DNA of 64,000 nucleotides from Watersipora subatra. Lineage: Eukaryota; Bryozoa; Gymnolaemata; Cheilostomatida; Watersiporidae. The stretch covers positions 62,280,228-62,344,227 of the forward strand of contig NC_088716.1 in the NCBI RefSeq assembly GCF_963576615.1. Direction: 5' to 3'. Positions 1-10,103 of this stretch are shown here, one piece after another. The translations under genes were made by a program, and so were the position numbers. Within the stretch, counting starts at the first letter, position 1. Each line of letters starts with the position of its first letter. The notes under the pieces are model-generated. The model searched no databases. It worked only from the letters and a program-made list of their open reading frames with translations, and had not been told where the DNA came from.

Positions 1-1271
1 CTATCAGGACTGCATGCTGATACTTCTTATTACTTATATTTTAGAGGCACCTACCGCTGTCGAGACGGGAAGCAGCAGACTTGACATTGTGTTTAACTAA
101 GGTACAAGCCTACAATATCACACAGTTATTATAGCACTCTGCCTTCCACGCCCTCCTTTTATAGTTGACAGACTGCATGACTAACAGCTGTGATTAAACT
201 ATTATGCTTCTCAATAATTTTCATACAAAAATGCAAATTGTTACATCTAGTAGACCAAATTTGCGGTGGTATGATTTTTATATTATAAAATTCAATTTAA
301 TACATTATATATTTATTGTAATTTATATGTATTAGACTAGCAATGAACTAGAAAACTGAATAGTTCTTTTATAAAAAAATATTACAGTAAATACAATAAT
401 TAAACATTCTTATTCTTTCTTTTTCTGTTTCAGTCCAAGTGACTCGTATTGAAGCTAACCATTGAGGGGTGCAAGAATTCATGGCAGGCTTAGAACTGAC
501 ACGCTAGTCTGCTGGAAACTATTAAAATACTCAAATCGAAGCACCCCATGAACAACAAATCATTTCCCAACAATCTATATTTATTTTTATAAACTAAATG
601 TTGTTTGCCTTATTTATAAAATAAAAATGTTGTGTTTCGTTGAGATACAGGTTGTATTCATGTTTGTTAAAGATTCCAATCTTCTGCATAAGATTTCAAA
701 GAGTCGGAATACATGTAGATAGCCACAATTTTTACCAGCTCCGCATTGTAGTTGCTGGTGCTATCTATAGTTTAGAAAACTAACATAATTCTATCAGCAT
801 TTGTCTCTCACAAAATTCTCAGACCCAGCCATTTTATCTTTCGTTGTCCCGAGTAACTGGGATTTGTTGTTGAGGATAAAATCAGTATTCAGATCTACAG
901 TAGTTATGAACTTTTGATCTCTTAGTTCTTGTATTCTCCTCCCACGGAACTTATTACAAGCAGCAACCAAAAACACTCAGTTCCATTTAGTTTTGAGCTG
1001 TGATTGAAATTACAAAATAATTTAAACTGAAATAAAATGAATGCTAGCAGAAAATTAATTAACAAAATGAAATTCTTAACAATGCATTTATTTGTACACT
1101 TCCATAAGATATAATTTCCAAGTTGTTTTGTTGATTTTTTAAATCTTTGCTAAAGCAGATATATTTCCAATATAACTAAAATAAACTTTGTTTTCTTAGT
1201 GCAATTAGTGTATATTTAATAAAATTTTATTCAATTTTTTACTGAAAATGAACATAAATAGTCCTACTATA
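1..1271. other. AT-rich spacer, no gene seen
   Basis: The sequence is strongly AT-rich. The only open frame of note (minus strand, 794-976) has no recognisable domain, no convincing splice context and stops quickly. I see no tandem repeat or terminal inverted repeat here. Confidence 0.5.
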
Positions 1272-2157
1272 TATTAACACTACTAAATGTCCGGCGTTGC
1301 CTGGGTAATAAAAGTTTGCACAGAAAAGTTATTTCTATTTAACATATAACAACATTCTAACTTTCAAACTTCATATCATGAGAAAAGGCTTTTGTGCAGT
1401 TTAAATAAATTAATAGAAAAAACAAAACAACAGTAGAGGTTTTCAAGCTTTGTCAAACAACTGTAAATTTCAAAATTCATATCACAAAGAAAATGTTTTG
1501 GGCAGGTCAAATAAATTAAGAAATAAAATAAAACAACTGTAAACGTGTTTATTTAAATTTAAATGTGAAACAATTAGCAAGTAATAGCTAAATTAAGTCT
1601 GTTTTGCTACAAAAACAATAAAAGATGATTTGGTAATGATACAATTAATATCAGATGAGAAAACAAAATAAAAATCCTGAATATGTTGAATTAATAATAA
1701 CAATTCGTGCATAAAAGTGTGTGTATAAAAAAGGTTACTGTTCCAGTAGAAGCTATCCATCCAAACTTTCAATACGATGATACTGGTATCTCCCGATACT
1801 GGTACAAATGTAAAAATGAGAAATCAGACTGTCTTTGTTTGACCGAATGGAGAGAGAATGTAGAAGCTATTCGTACTCGAGATACTACAATTGTCTGCGT
1901 GAAAAGTACTAGCCTTTACTGATTTAGCAATAAAACCTTATGAAAAACTGGAAATAGAAGTAAAACAGCACATTTGAAATTGAAACGGCACATTTGAAAA
2001 TTACAAATTAAAAAAATAGGTAGGCCTAATACGAGCAAAAAATTAGTTTTCACATCATTTCAAAAAGCAACAAAAGAAAAGGTAATTTTAGTTAATAATC
2101 AAAAGTGCACATTTAGCGTGTGCCTACGGTATAATATACTGGCTATAGCTCTTATTC

Positions 2158-2190
2158 TATCCCTCTTATCATATTATGATAAGAGGGATA
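2158..2190. repeat. Perfect hairpin, 15-bp arms
   Basis: The arms 2158-2172 and 2176-2190 (core 'ccctcttatc') are exact reverse complements around a 3-base loop. It lies just upstream of the tRNA-like module of repeat copy 1 and is missing from the other copies. Confidence 0.9.
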
Positions 2191-2229
2191 AAATGCTAAG
2201 GACTGTATAGCTCAATAGATAAATGCGTG

Positions 2230-2283
2230 GTTTCATCTCCATCATAGAGATTGTGGTTGCAATCTCTATGATGGAGATGAAAC
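2230..2283. repeat. Perfect hairpin, 24-bp arms
   Basis: The arms 2230-2253 and 2260-2283 (core 'catctccatcatagagattg') are exact reverse complements around the loop 'tggttg'. The hairpin overlies the B-box-like part of the tRNA-like module. Such a perfect stem argues for a recent local inversion/duplication or for selection on RNA structure. Confidence 0.9.
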
Positions 2284-2406
2284 GGCAAACCCCAGCATGC
2301 AGCGAGCTTTTTAGTCCAAGATTTTAGTAGCTATAGCCGAACAAACCGATGGACACACATACAGACACACAAACTTTGAGACTTATATACATGTATATAG
2401 ATTTAG

Positions 2407-3270
2407 CCATAAGAAAGTACATAAGCTTTCATATACAGCAAAATAAAGATTATAAAAAGTAATCTAAAATGCTGCCGATGTAGGTAATCATAAGATTACA
2501 ACTTTATCAACACAACTTTGTTATCGCGTCGAACCTGGTGGTAATAAAGGGCTATTCTTTTGCGTTAATAGTAGTTTTAATAGAAACTGATTCTAAAGGA
2601 GCTCAACAAGAATTAGTTTTACTCACATTTTTAAAAAGTTTAGAAAGCCCTGCTTAAACTATCCAGGAGTAAATAACAATGTAATCCATGCGCAAATGAT
2701 TAATTACAGATTAATTTGATTAGGATGAGCTTTAATTGTAATGCAAGATCATAACTCATATAGAATGAAGAGATAGCCTACAATATTTAAGTTTTTTATC
2801 ATCTTGTAAATGCTGGTTTTAGTTCAAAAACTGGCACCGCCCAACATTTGCTGGTAGGGCAAAACTGAAAAAAAACATGTGGGCTTTTTTAAGCAATCGT
2901 AATGAACGCCGCCAGTATTCTGTAATGATTTGACAAAGAGTAATTAATTTTTACTTGTTACAAGAGAAAATAACATTGAGAGAACGGGTAAGAAAAATCT
3001 AAATTTTATTAGAAATATAAATATTTTTTACATAAAAAGTCAACCTTATCATTGCGGAGTCGAGACTAAAATTCAAGGTGATAGGCATACGCAACTAACA
3101 AATCTCAGAGTGAGTTTATGAGTGTTTAACAATGCACACTTAAGCCTGCTCATCGGCATTCGAGTCATGACAAGGTAATGACTAACATACATAGCTAGCA
3201 TGCCTCATAGCAAAAGGAATTTAAGATCACCGAAGGAAAGTTATTAAATAAGCAGCTGGTAGCAAGAAAA
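2407..3270. other. Spacer upstream of the 3271 gene
   Basis: No open frame, repeat array or inverted repeat is evident. It would hold the promoter and 5' UTR of the plus-strand gene starting at 3271, but I cannot point to a TATA box or initiator with confidence. Confidence 0.4.
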
Positions 3271-3696
3271 ATGGTTTTTAATAAAAGAACATGCCGACCA
3301 GGCTCATCACAATCTAGGTCAAGATCTCGAAATAGGTCACCACCAGCCTCCTCAAGACATCGCTCAAAATCTCCAAAGCTGAAATCTCAATCTTTCACAC
3401 CAATCAACAGTCAAACCTCCACACCGCTTCGAACCACTCGGACATGCGAAGTTGACTGCTGTTTTTCTCCTATTCTCAGAAATAGAAACAGATCTCCCTG
3501 TGAGAACATGGCTGACGGTTCGGCGAGAGTGATAACTAACATGAGTGCGATGTTGCTCACCAACCTATCTACGGCTACCTCCAAGTACTTTATCAAGCAG
3601 TACCATGACACGACGTGGTCCTACGGGATGAGGATCTTAATAGGCCTTCTACTCATCATCAGCATCCTTTTCACACTCAGGAATGATAAACTGTAA
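3271..3696 (+). CDS. RS-rich single-pass membrane protein (exon or complete ORF)
   Basis: The 141-residue frame starts in a good context (aaaaATGG). Residues about 10-40 are a run of Arg/Ser pairs (RSRSRSRNRS), then a Ser/Thr-rich stretch. Residues about 118-137 form a hydrophobic helix (MRILIGLLLIISILFTL) with a short charged tail. As written it is a tail-anchored protein whose basic N-terminus faces cytosol or nucleoplasm. The stop TAA is part of a strong splice donor (CT|GTAAGT at 3693), so the reading could instead continue into a later exon after the membrane segment, as in inner nuclear membrane proteins. A phase-compatible but weak candidate is at 9353-9409. I do not recognise the family. 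The composition and TM helix make a real gene likely; the 3' structure is open. Confidence 0.5.
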   Translation: MVFNKRTCRPGSSQSRSRSRNRSPPASSRHRSKSPKLKSQSFTPINSQTSTPLRTTRTCEVDCCFSPILRNRNRSPCENMADGSARVITNMSAMLLTNLSTATSKYFIKQYHDTTWSYGMRILIGLLLIISILFTLRNDKL

Positions 3697-4330
3697 GTAC
3701 GGCCACACCTCGCCTTCATAGCTTCAGTTCTCTATTTTTAATATCACTAAGCTGTAGTTTTTTAAAGGATGAACGCGATAACAACGTTGATAATTCTAAT
3801 TTTATACCTATCACAATTTTGAGCTGTTGAATTTACTATAATTACCATGACAGGCAAAGGAACTGCTTCTTTACAACAATACTTGATGTTTACAAACGCA
3901 AATAAATCTTTAGTTGTCCGCTGAAGAATTCATCTAGTAGAAAATCATTTGGTAATTGCAAAATATTTTATGTCAACAACATCAGACTAGCGTACAGGTT
4001 TTCTATATCTATATTCTTGTTATTACTCAGTGCTAAAGTTAACCAGATAAATAATCATTAACATTTTTGGCTGCGACACACGGAAACTCTAGGAAACAGA
4101 ATGGAAATAGTTATCAATGGTGAGTAGAAGTTTCCCACTGGCACGTGCTGGAACAGTTATTGCAAGAATGAAAAACAGTGATTCATAAGAGTTCTTACAG
4201 TGGCTCATAGTGCTTCATAGTCTTTTGACACCGGTGACATAAGCGAGAGAATAGTCCACTGTCATCAGTGGCACCCACAGAATGGCCTAACTTCCATCGA
4301 TCATGTGTAGGTCTGATTGAAAAACACCTC

Positions 4331-6035
4331 TTAAAGGTTGACTTGCAACAAAATTCAAATTACAGTTATTTGGTATCAAAAGATTCACCATGTCTTACTC
4401 TGTTGTGTTGTAGGAGCAAAATACAGTGAAACTCGGATAACTCGCCCTCGAATAGCTCGAACACATGGTTAACTCAACGGATTTGTTTGGTCCGTTCCCA
4501 CGCAATGATAAATTGCTTTAGATAACTCGACCACAACTTGGTTAACTCGAACAGTTTTTTTGCCCAACGGCTACCGAGACGGTTGTTATCGCTTTAGAAT
4601 ATCACTTTATTCCAAACCATAGAGATAAACAACAACTTTTTGTAGTTCTTAGGCGTCATTATTACCACTATCGGCAAAATGTTTTCGTTAACGACTTTTC
4701 TATAGGTTTGCAAACAATCATATTTTACCAAACATCTGCTTGGGGATAGCCTTCCGAAAGCAAGGAGAAGTGAGGTAACCTTCAGATAAACTTAAAGAAA
4801 AATCGGCAACACTGGTTTTTGTTAAAACGCTCAAAAGAAAAATACATGTATGCCTTTTTTCTGAGAGCGACAATCAGAACACAGCTATCCGAGCAAACGA
4901 TGCAAATATTTTTGTTTTAAAAACGTTAATTTCTGTTTCTACATTTAGTATTATAAGTATAATTCAACCGTTTCAGAGTTTCAACCGCGATCAGGTTTTG
5001 CCTATTTTAATCTGAAAACGTCCTGACAGTCACATTACCTAAAACAAACAAACGAATGAATCTCAAGTAATAAAAGGAAAATATTTATACTTTCTGATAA
5101 AAATTGTTAAAACATTACATGAGGTGAGAGGTCCCTTAACTTGCAACAAGCAATCAATGCTTTTGATTTATATATAGTTTGTATATGTACTGATAAATAC
5201 AATAATACATGCACTTGTGACAGTGTTCTCATAACTTGAACGCCCTGATAACTCGAACACTTTCTCTCGGTCCCGTGAAGGTCGAGTTAGCTGAGTTTCA
5301 CTGTATGTGGAAATGTAATTACAAGCTCTTAAAAGCTCAAAAACGAAAAGCCACCGAAGATTGGAATCAATTTATTTCTCTGACGTAGTCATTACATTTG
5401 TGGGATGTAATGTCACATGATGTTCTCACGTAAATTGAAAGGCCAATATAAAGCTCAATATTAAACTTTTCGTAGCACTAGTTTATGACAAACACTTCTG
5501 GTTTTACCGAAGACCCCGTATCAAATATAGATGCTCGCTACTTGACAGTTTTGTTGCGGCTTGGTCTTATCGTCTAGTCGTAATCTGATCATGTGACCCA
5601 TGCTTAGCAAATAATTTCTGCAACGATTTTCGATTATCACAGGTGACCAACAGGCTCGTCATGATTATCAGACAATGATATGTACTCCTTCGAGCTAAGG
5701 TTAAAATCTTAAACGAATTTTCACGATAGGTTATAAGATATCAGTGCTGAAAGTGACCGCATTACAATGACGATAAAATAGACACGTAAGAACAATATGC
5801 TGTACATGGTTTTATTGAATGTGTGAAGTATATTTGTGAAAATATTTCTACAAATGAGGTTGCGTGAAAGTGTAAACAGGAACCATCTTGTACAACTACG
5901 TCCCATTTGAGCCGTTTTGGAAAGAGATTCTAATCTACGGCAGTTTCATGATGGCGGCGATTAACTGTTCATTTTTTAGCTTTTAAGAGCTTGTAATCAT
6001 ATTTCCACATATTTTGCACCTACAACACAGCGGAG
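4331..6035. mobile_element. Element F copy 1: non-autonomous DNA element with long inverted repeats, interrupted
   Basis: The flanks of the nested 4424-5303 element belong together. Sequence from about 5306 ('tgtggaaatg...caagctcttaaaagct') is repeated inverted near 5970-6010, and the outer 'tgtgttgtagg(a/t)gcaaaa' recurs inverted at 6012-6030. A second copy lies at 39471-40200. The arrangement is that of a fold-back or MITE-like DNA transposon. The open frame inside (5721-5906, minus; also at 39551-39817) is shared by both copies but has no recognisable domain. The outer ends are approximate. Confidence 0.65.
4424..5303. mobile_element. Element A copy 1: TA-target MITE nested in element F
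   Basis: The 880-bp element begins 'cagtgaaactcggataactcg' and ends with the inverted form 'cgagttagctgagtttcactg', flanked by TA on both sides (4422-4423 and 5304-5305). The related copy of the host element at 39559-39560 shows one TA at this point and no insert, so the insertion and its target duplication are proven inside the window. TA targeting and this terminus are typical of Tc1/mariner/pogo-type elements. No transposase ORF survives. Confidence 0.88.
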
Positions 6036-7240
6036 TAGTAAGCCACGGTGAAACAGCAAAGTATTGTAGTTAATTATAATATAGACAACTTTACCTACAA
6101 AACTCAAACCTGTTGGTGATACAATACAAACTATTGAGACAGTATTAACTTGATCGGTTCAAAAATAGTTTTGAGGCTTTACTAGTTGTATTCAAAATTC
6201 TGTTGCTATCAATTATTTTCATGTTTGTATAACAGCGTGGAAAGTTAGTATTATATTTAAATAGCATCGATACTAGTATATATAAACTTTTAATGTATCT
6301 CGCCCCAGTCACCCATGCCTTGCTAAATTCATAGCATACCTAACTAGTAATATGAATCGTACAAATTCTGGCCGCAATATTAAGTCTAGTAACTTGGTCT
6401 TACTTGAGTGTTAAAAGTCTTCGGTTATTTCTGGAATCCCTTTCAGCAGGTTTTATTGACTTTAAAAAAATCTTACTTATTGATAGTGATATCTAGTTTG
6501 ATCTTATATCGATTGACCAAAAATTTCCCTCATTTTTGTCTAGAACAACTTGCTGATATTTCATGTATGAACATTTCATACATGGCCAATACATACATGG
6601 TCACTTTATATATGGCCATTAGGCATGGATAATCCAACTCTGATAGTCCAATGAATAGTCCAACATACAAGACCCTTTTATACATGATCATTTTAAACCA
6701 GACCATTACATGCATGACCATTTTATGCATGACCATTTCATATAAATATGACCATTTCATGCATGGCAAATCACCGAATTGTTAATCTTAACCTGAGAAG
6801 GCAGAAGCAATGTGGTTGACTGGATTAACATGGTTTCATGACAATAAACCTGTTTTACATACATGTACATGTATCTAGCAATGCTAACAACAGCATCTAG
6901 CTCTGAGAGCCATGCTGATCATCATCATGGTTTTGTTGGCCATTCTGGTCAACTAAATCCTATATGGATGTTTCTTTTTGCTTTATAAGTCATTAAATTC
7001 TACATCAAACAGGAAATACGCCAGATCTGATCTTCTGGTGCTCCTGAGTGAAACATCTAACGTTGCAAACAACTCGCCTGGAAGCTATACCGATGTACTG
7101 ATGCCCACCCCTAACCACATCATTCAAGTCATTCTGTGTGACTTAAATGTGTCATTCTGTGGCTCACAAGATTCAACTTGTGATGCCCAACTTATGCTGT
7201 TTAGTCAAACCTTTACATGTGAAGTTTATTATTTCTAGTG
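6036..7240. other. Spacer with degenerate ATGGCC/ATGACC repeats
   Basis: From about 6555 to 6775 the words 'catggcca' and 'catgaccatt' recur irregularly, a decayed tandem repeat. The open frames across it (6408-6632 +, 6530-6769 -) come from that repeat. The frame at 6978-7238 has no domain I recognise. Confidence 0.45.
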
Positions 7241-7755
7241 CAGTGCACCTCCGGGTTACGGCGTCCCTGTTTTACGGTTTTTTCATCCTCTCGTGGCATT
7301 TTTTCCGCCATATGACATAAACAAAAATGTATTTCGAACTTCAAGTTCGGCAGTCAGTGTGCTGAATATGTTGAAATCAGGAAGATGCCAATATGCTATT
7401 CTCTAAAATCTTTCCCAAAATGCTTGAAAGAGATACAATGTTCGCTCTCTCTAAGTTCAGCATTCTTCGTGTTTCGTAAATGCTTGATATTGTGTGAATG
7501 AAATGAAAATTTTTGAAAAATAACCAATAAATACATTAAAGTTACTTTAGGTAACTATAGTTATTAAGGTTAATATACTAATTTGTTAGTAATTTTGAAT
7601 ATGTACAGTACTTGTATATAAAATTTTGTTGTTTTTACAAGGGGGTGTTGTATTAGATAATTGCTATGAGTTTCTATATCACTCTATTCGACATTTTTGC
7701 CTTACGATGCAAACACTAAAAGGAATTAATGTCGTATGGCGAGGGTCTCCCGCAC
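7241..7755. mobile_element. Short copy of the 36278-37154 MITE family
   Basis: The left end 'cagtgcacctccgggttacg' resembles the terminus of the MITE at 36278-37154. Internal sequence such as 'taactatagttattaaggtt' matches that element on the opposite strand. The right end ('tatggcgagggtctcccgca') is diverged and its boundary approximate. No coding capacity. Confidence 0.55.
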
Positions 7756-8208
7756 CCGGCTTAATATTAAACTCGTATTATGCCAGACCAAATATTGACG
7801 CAAGAATGCACTACACTTTGTTTAGTTCGCTCCATAGCCGGAAAACTAACAATCAATGATTCAAGTAATTAAACATAGGCCTACTATTAAAATGGTATCA
7901 TTATATAAAACTACATAAAATATTAAATGTAAAAATCAATTTGTGAAAATTAGTTTTTACATTCAGTAGAACTAATTTTCACACGAACTAATTTGTGAAA
8001 AAGAACTTCACAGCTCAGTGAAGTGGTAATAAAGATACGCAGTGTAACTCACTCCAGTTAGATTAGCTACAATTTAAACCAGTTTATATGTTTTTTGTAT
8101 TCTTAGTTTTTACCAGCCTCTTCCCTTCTGGTTATAAAACTGACATTTGTCAGAAAATTTCGAAGGCAATTTTTTGCAAATAACTCCTAATGTAAATTTT
8201 TCATTGTA
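7756..8208. other. AT-rich spacer
   Basis: Short inverted words ('actaatttgtgaaaa' / 'ttttcacacgaactaattt') occur near 7940-8000, but I see no gene or defined element. Confidence 0.4.
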
Positions 8209-8845
8209 TGTTGAATAATTCATATGTTGAGGTTATTGTAAGCGGATACTTGACTATAAATTGTCACTGTAACAATTGTATGTTGAATAATTCATATGTT
8301 GAGTTGATTGTAAGTAAAGACTTGACTATATATTGTTACTGTAACAATTGTATGTTGAATAATTCATATGTTGAGTTGATTGTAAGCAGACTTGACTATA
8401 TATTGTTACTGTAACAATTGTATGTTGAATAATTCATATGTTGAGTTGATTGTAAGTAAAGACTTGACTATATATTGTTACTGTAACAATTGTATGTTGA
8501 ATAATTCATATGTTGAGTTGATTGTAAGCAGAGACTTGACTATATATTGTTACTGTAACAATTGTATGTTGAATAGTTCATATGTTGAGTTGATTGTAAG
8601 CAGAGACTTGACTATATATTGTTACTGTAACAATTGTATGTTGAATAGTTCATATGTTGAGTTGATTGTAAGCAGAGACTTGACTATATATTGTTACTGT
8701 AACAATTGTATGTTGAATAGTTTATATGTTGAGTTGATTGGAAGGAGACTTCACTATATATTGTTACTGTCACAATTGTATGTTGAATAATTCATATGTT
8801 GAGTTGATTGTAAGTAAAGACTTGACTATATATTGTTACTGTAAC
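8209..8845. repeat. 72-bp satellite, about 9 units
   Basis: Units start at 8209, 8281, 8353, 8423, 8495, 8567, 8639, 8711 and 8781, so the period is 72 bp with two units of 70. Each unit contains the palindrome 'attgttac t gtaacaat'. Because 72 is a multiple of 3, frames stay open for long distances and give repetitive peptides beginning MLNNSYVE; these are by-products, not genes. Confidence 0.93.
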
Positions 8846-9189
8846 TAGGCAAGCTAGCGCAGAAAGATTTGTTATATATATAAATGAAGTACCATTTTAA
8901 TTGGCTTTGCTAAATGTCGTTTTCACATAATGACCATTTACAGTGTTTCCTTAGGAGGTGCTCAGGGAGATAAGTTATGTTTACTCACACTACGGATGAG
9001 ATTATATCAGAGGAGTGAACAGTAATTAGAAGAAAACACATTCATTTATAGAATATGACAATAATTTATAAATTGTGATATAATTCAGATGATGTAAGCG
9101 GATGTTATGTTGAGAAATGAGCAATTATGGTTTTATCACTATTAAACTGACAGGCAGTGAGGTAGGTGAAAGACTCTTTCGAAAATTCC
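8846..9189. other. Spacer
   Basis: Nothing recognisable between the 72-bp array and the 28-bp array. Confidence 0.4.
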
Positions 9190-9326
9190 GTAGAATCACA
9201 CGACCTGTTTACATTTCATAGGATGACATGACCTACTAACATTTCATAGAATCACATGACCTGTTAACATTTTATAGGATCACATGACCTGTTAACATTT
9301 CATAGGATCATATGACCTACTAACAT
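9190..9326. repeat. 28-bp tandem repeat, about 5 units
   Basis: The unit reads roughly 'tagaatcacatgacctgtta' plus 'acatttca', with scattered substitutions between copies. Confidence 0.85.
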
Positions 9327-9352
9327 GTCTTGCATATACTGTCGTGTTTTAG

Positions 9353-9409
9353 AGTTTCAAGCAGCCCCTGGCAAAAGAGCCTCAACAACGCTTACAACAC
9401 TGATTGGAG
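9353..9409 (+). other. Possible small exon (very tentative)
   Basis: A 57-base stretch is bounded by an acceptor (tgttttag|AG) and a donor (GGAG|GTAATG). It can accept the phase left by the donor at 3692/3693; an in-frame stop follows at 9411-9413 if it is unspliced. It would add about 19 residues. The 5.6-kb distance and lack of homology make this weak. Confidence 0.18.
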
Positions 9410-9413
9410 GTAA

Positions 9414-9805
9414 TGGAGGTGGAAGGAAGATGGACATTGTACAACTGGAAAAGATAAATGGATGAGAGCAATTGAGAGCTGAAGAAAGAAGTGAAGCGAT
9501 GAGATCTAGGAAAGGCATAAAAAATCGCAAAAAAAGCGCAAATTTTATTAATAAAATACAAAAAAATTGCAAACAACTTATGCTCCTCTGCTTATTTACT
9601 TGAACAGATTTAGCCACGGTAGCGGATATAATTCATATAATACTTTATTAGAATCAAAACACCTAGTGTCTGGCAGACAAAGTACAGATATGACATCAGA
9701 CGAGCAGTGGCTACTTCACACTCTCACATATCTTGTTTTTAAGGATGCAGTGAAACTGGTCAAGGCTTGTGCACTCATCATCTGTTAAAAAAAGGAATGA
9801 ATATC
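9414..9805. other. Spacer between arrays
   Basis: A polypurine-rich stretch (9410-9500) is followed by AT-rich DNA. Overlapping frames on both strands have no domain signature. Confidence 0.4.
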
Positions 9806-9919
9806 AGTCATCTAGCAAGTCAGCCATCTAGCGAGTCAGTCATCTAGCGAGCCAGTCATCTAGCAAGTCAGTCATCTAGCAAGGCAGTCATCTAGCAAGG
9901 CAGTCATCTAGCAAGGCAG
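9806..9919. repeat. 16-bp tandem repeat, about 7 units
   Basis: The unit is close to 'agtcatctagcaaggc'. It is a short minisatellite 3' of the minus-strand gene ending at 10104. Confidence 0.9.
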
Positions 9920-10103
9920 AAAACGGATGAGAATAAGGATAGGAAATGATAAGCAAGGACTAGTTATACCATCAAGTTTTACAAAATGTCTCACAAGATA
10001 TTAAATGTCTTATTGTTTTAATCTTTTAAAGATAAAATTGAATTGATTCAATGATGGCGGTTATTTTTAAAACCTTATCATTGGTGGCCACATTTGAAAC
10101 ATT

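Larger units (their letters stand above)
1272..2406 (+). repeat. Dispersed repeat with tRNA-like 3' module, copy 1
   Basis: This is the fullest of three related copies; the others are at 37432-38440 (+) and 61015-61546 (-). All share a 5' part reading like 'ccggcgttgcctgggtaata' followed by 'cacagaaaa', and end in a 'tagctatagc...acaaactttgag' tail running into TA-rich DNA. Before the tail (about 2204-2275) is a tRNA-like stretch, with an A-box-like 'tagctcaatag' and a B-box-like 'ggttgcaatctc'. That layout suggests a SINE-like or other non-autonomous element using a pol III promoter; this is inference. A 71-codon open frame at 1707-1922 recurs with disabling changes in copy 2, so it is probably not a gene. 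No transposase or reverse transcriptase was seen. Confidence 0.7.

Noticed and set aside
1707-1922. Small host gene
   Set aside because: The frame lies within a dispersed repeat and is broken in the copy at 37880-38120.
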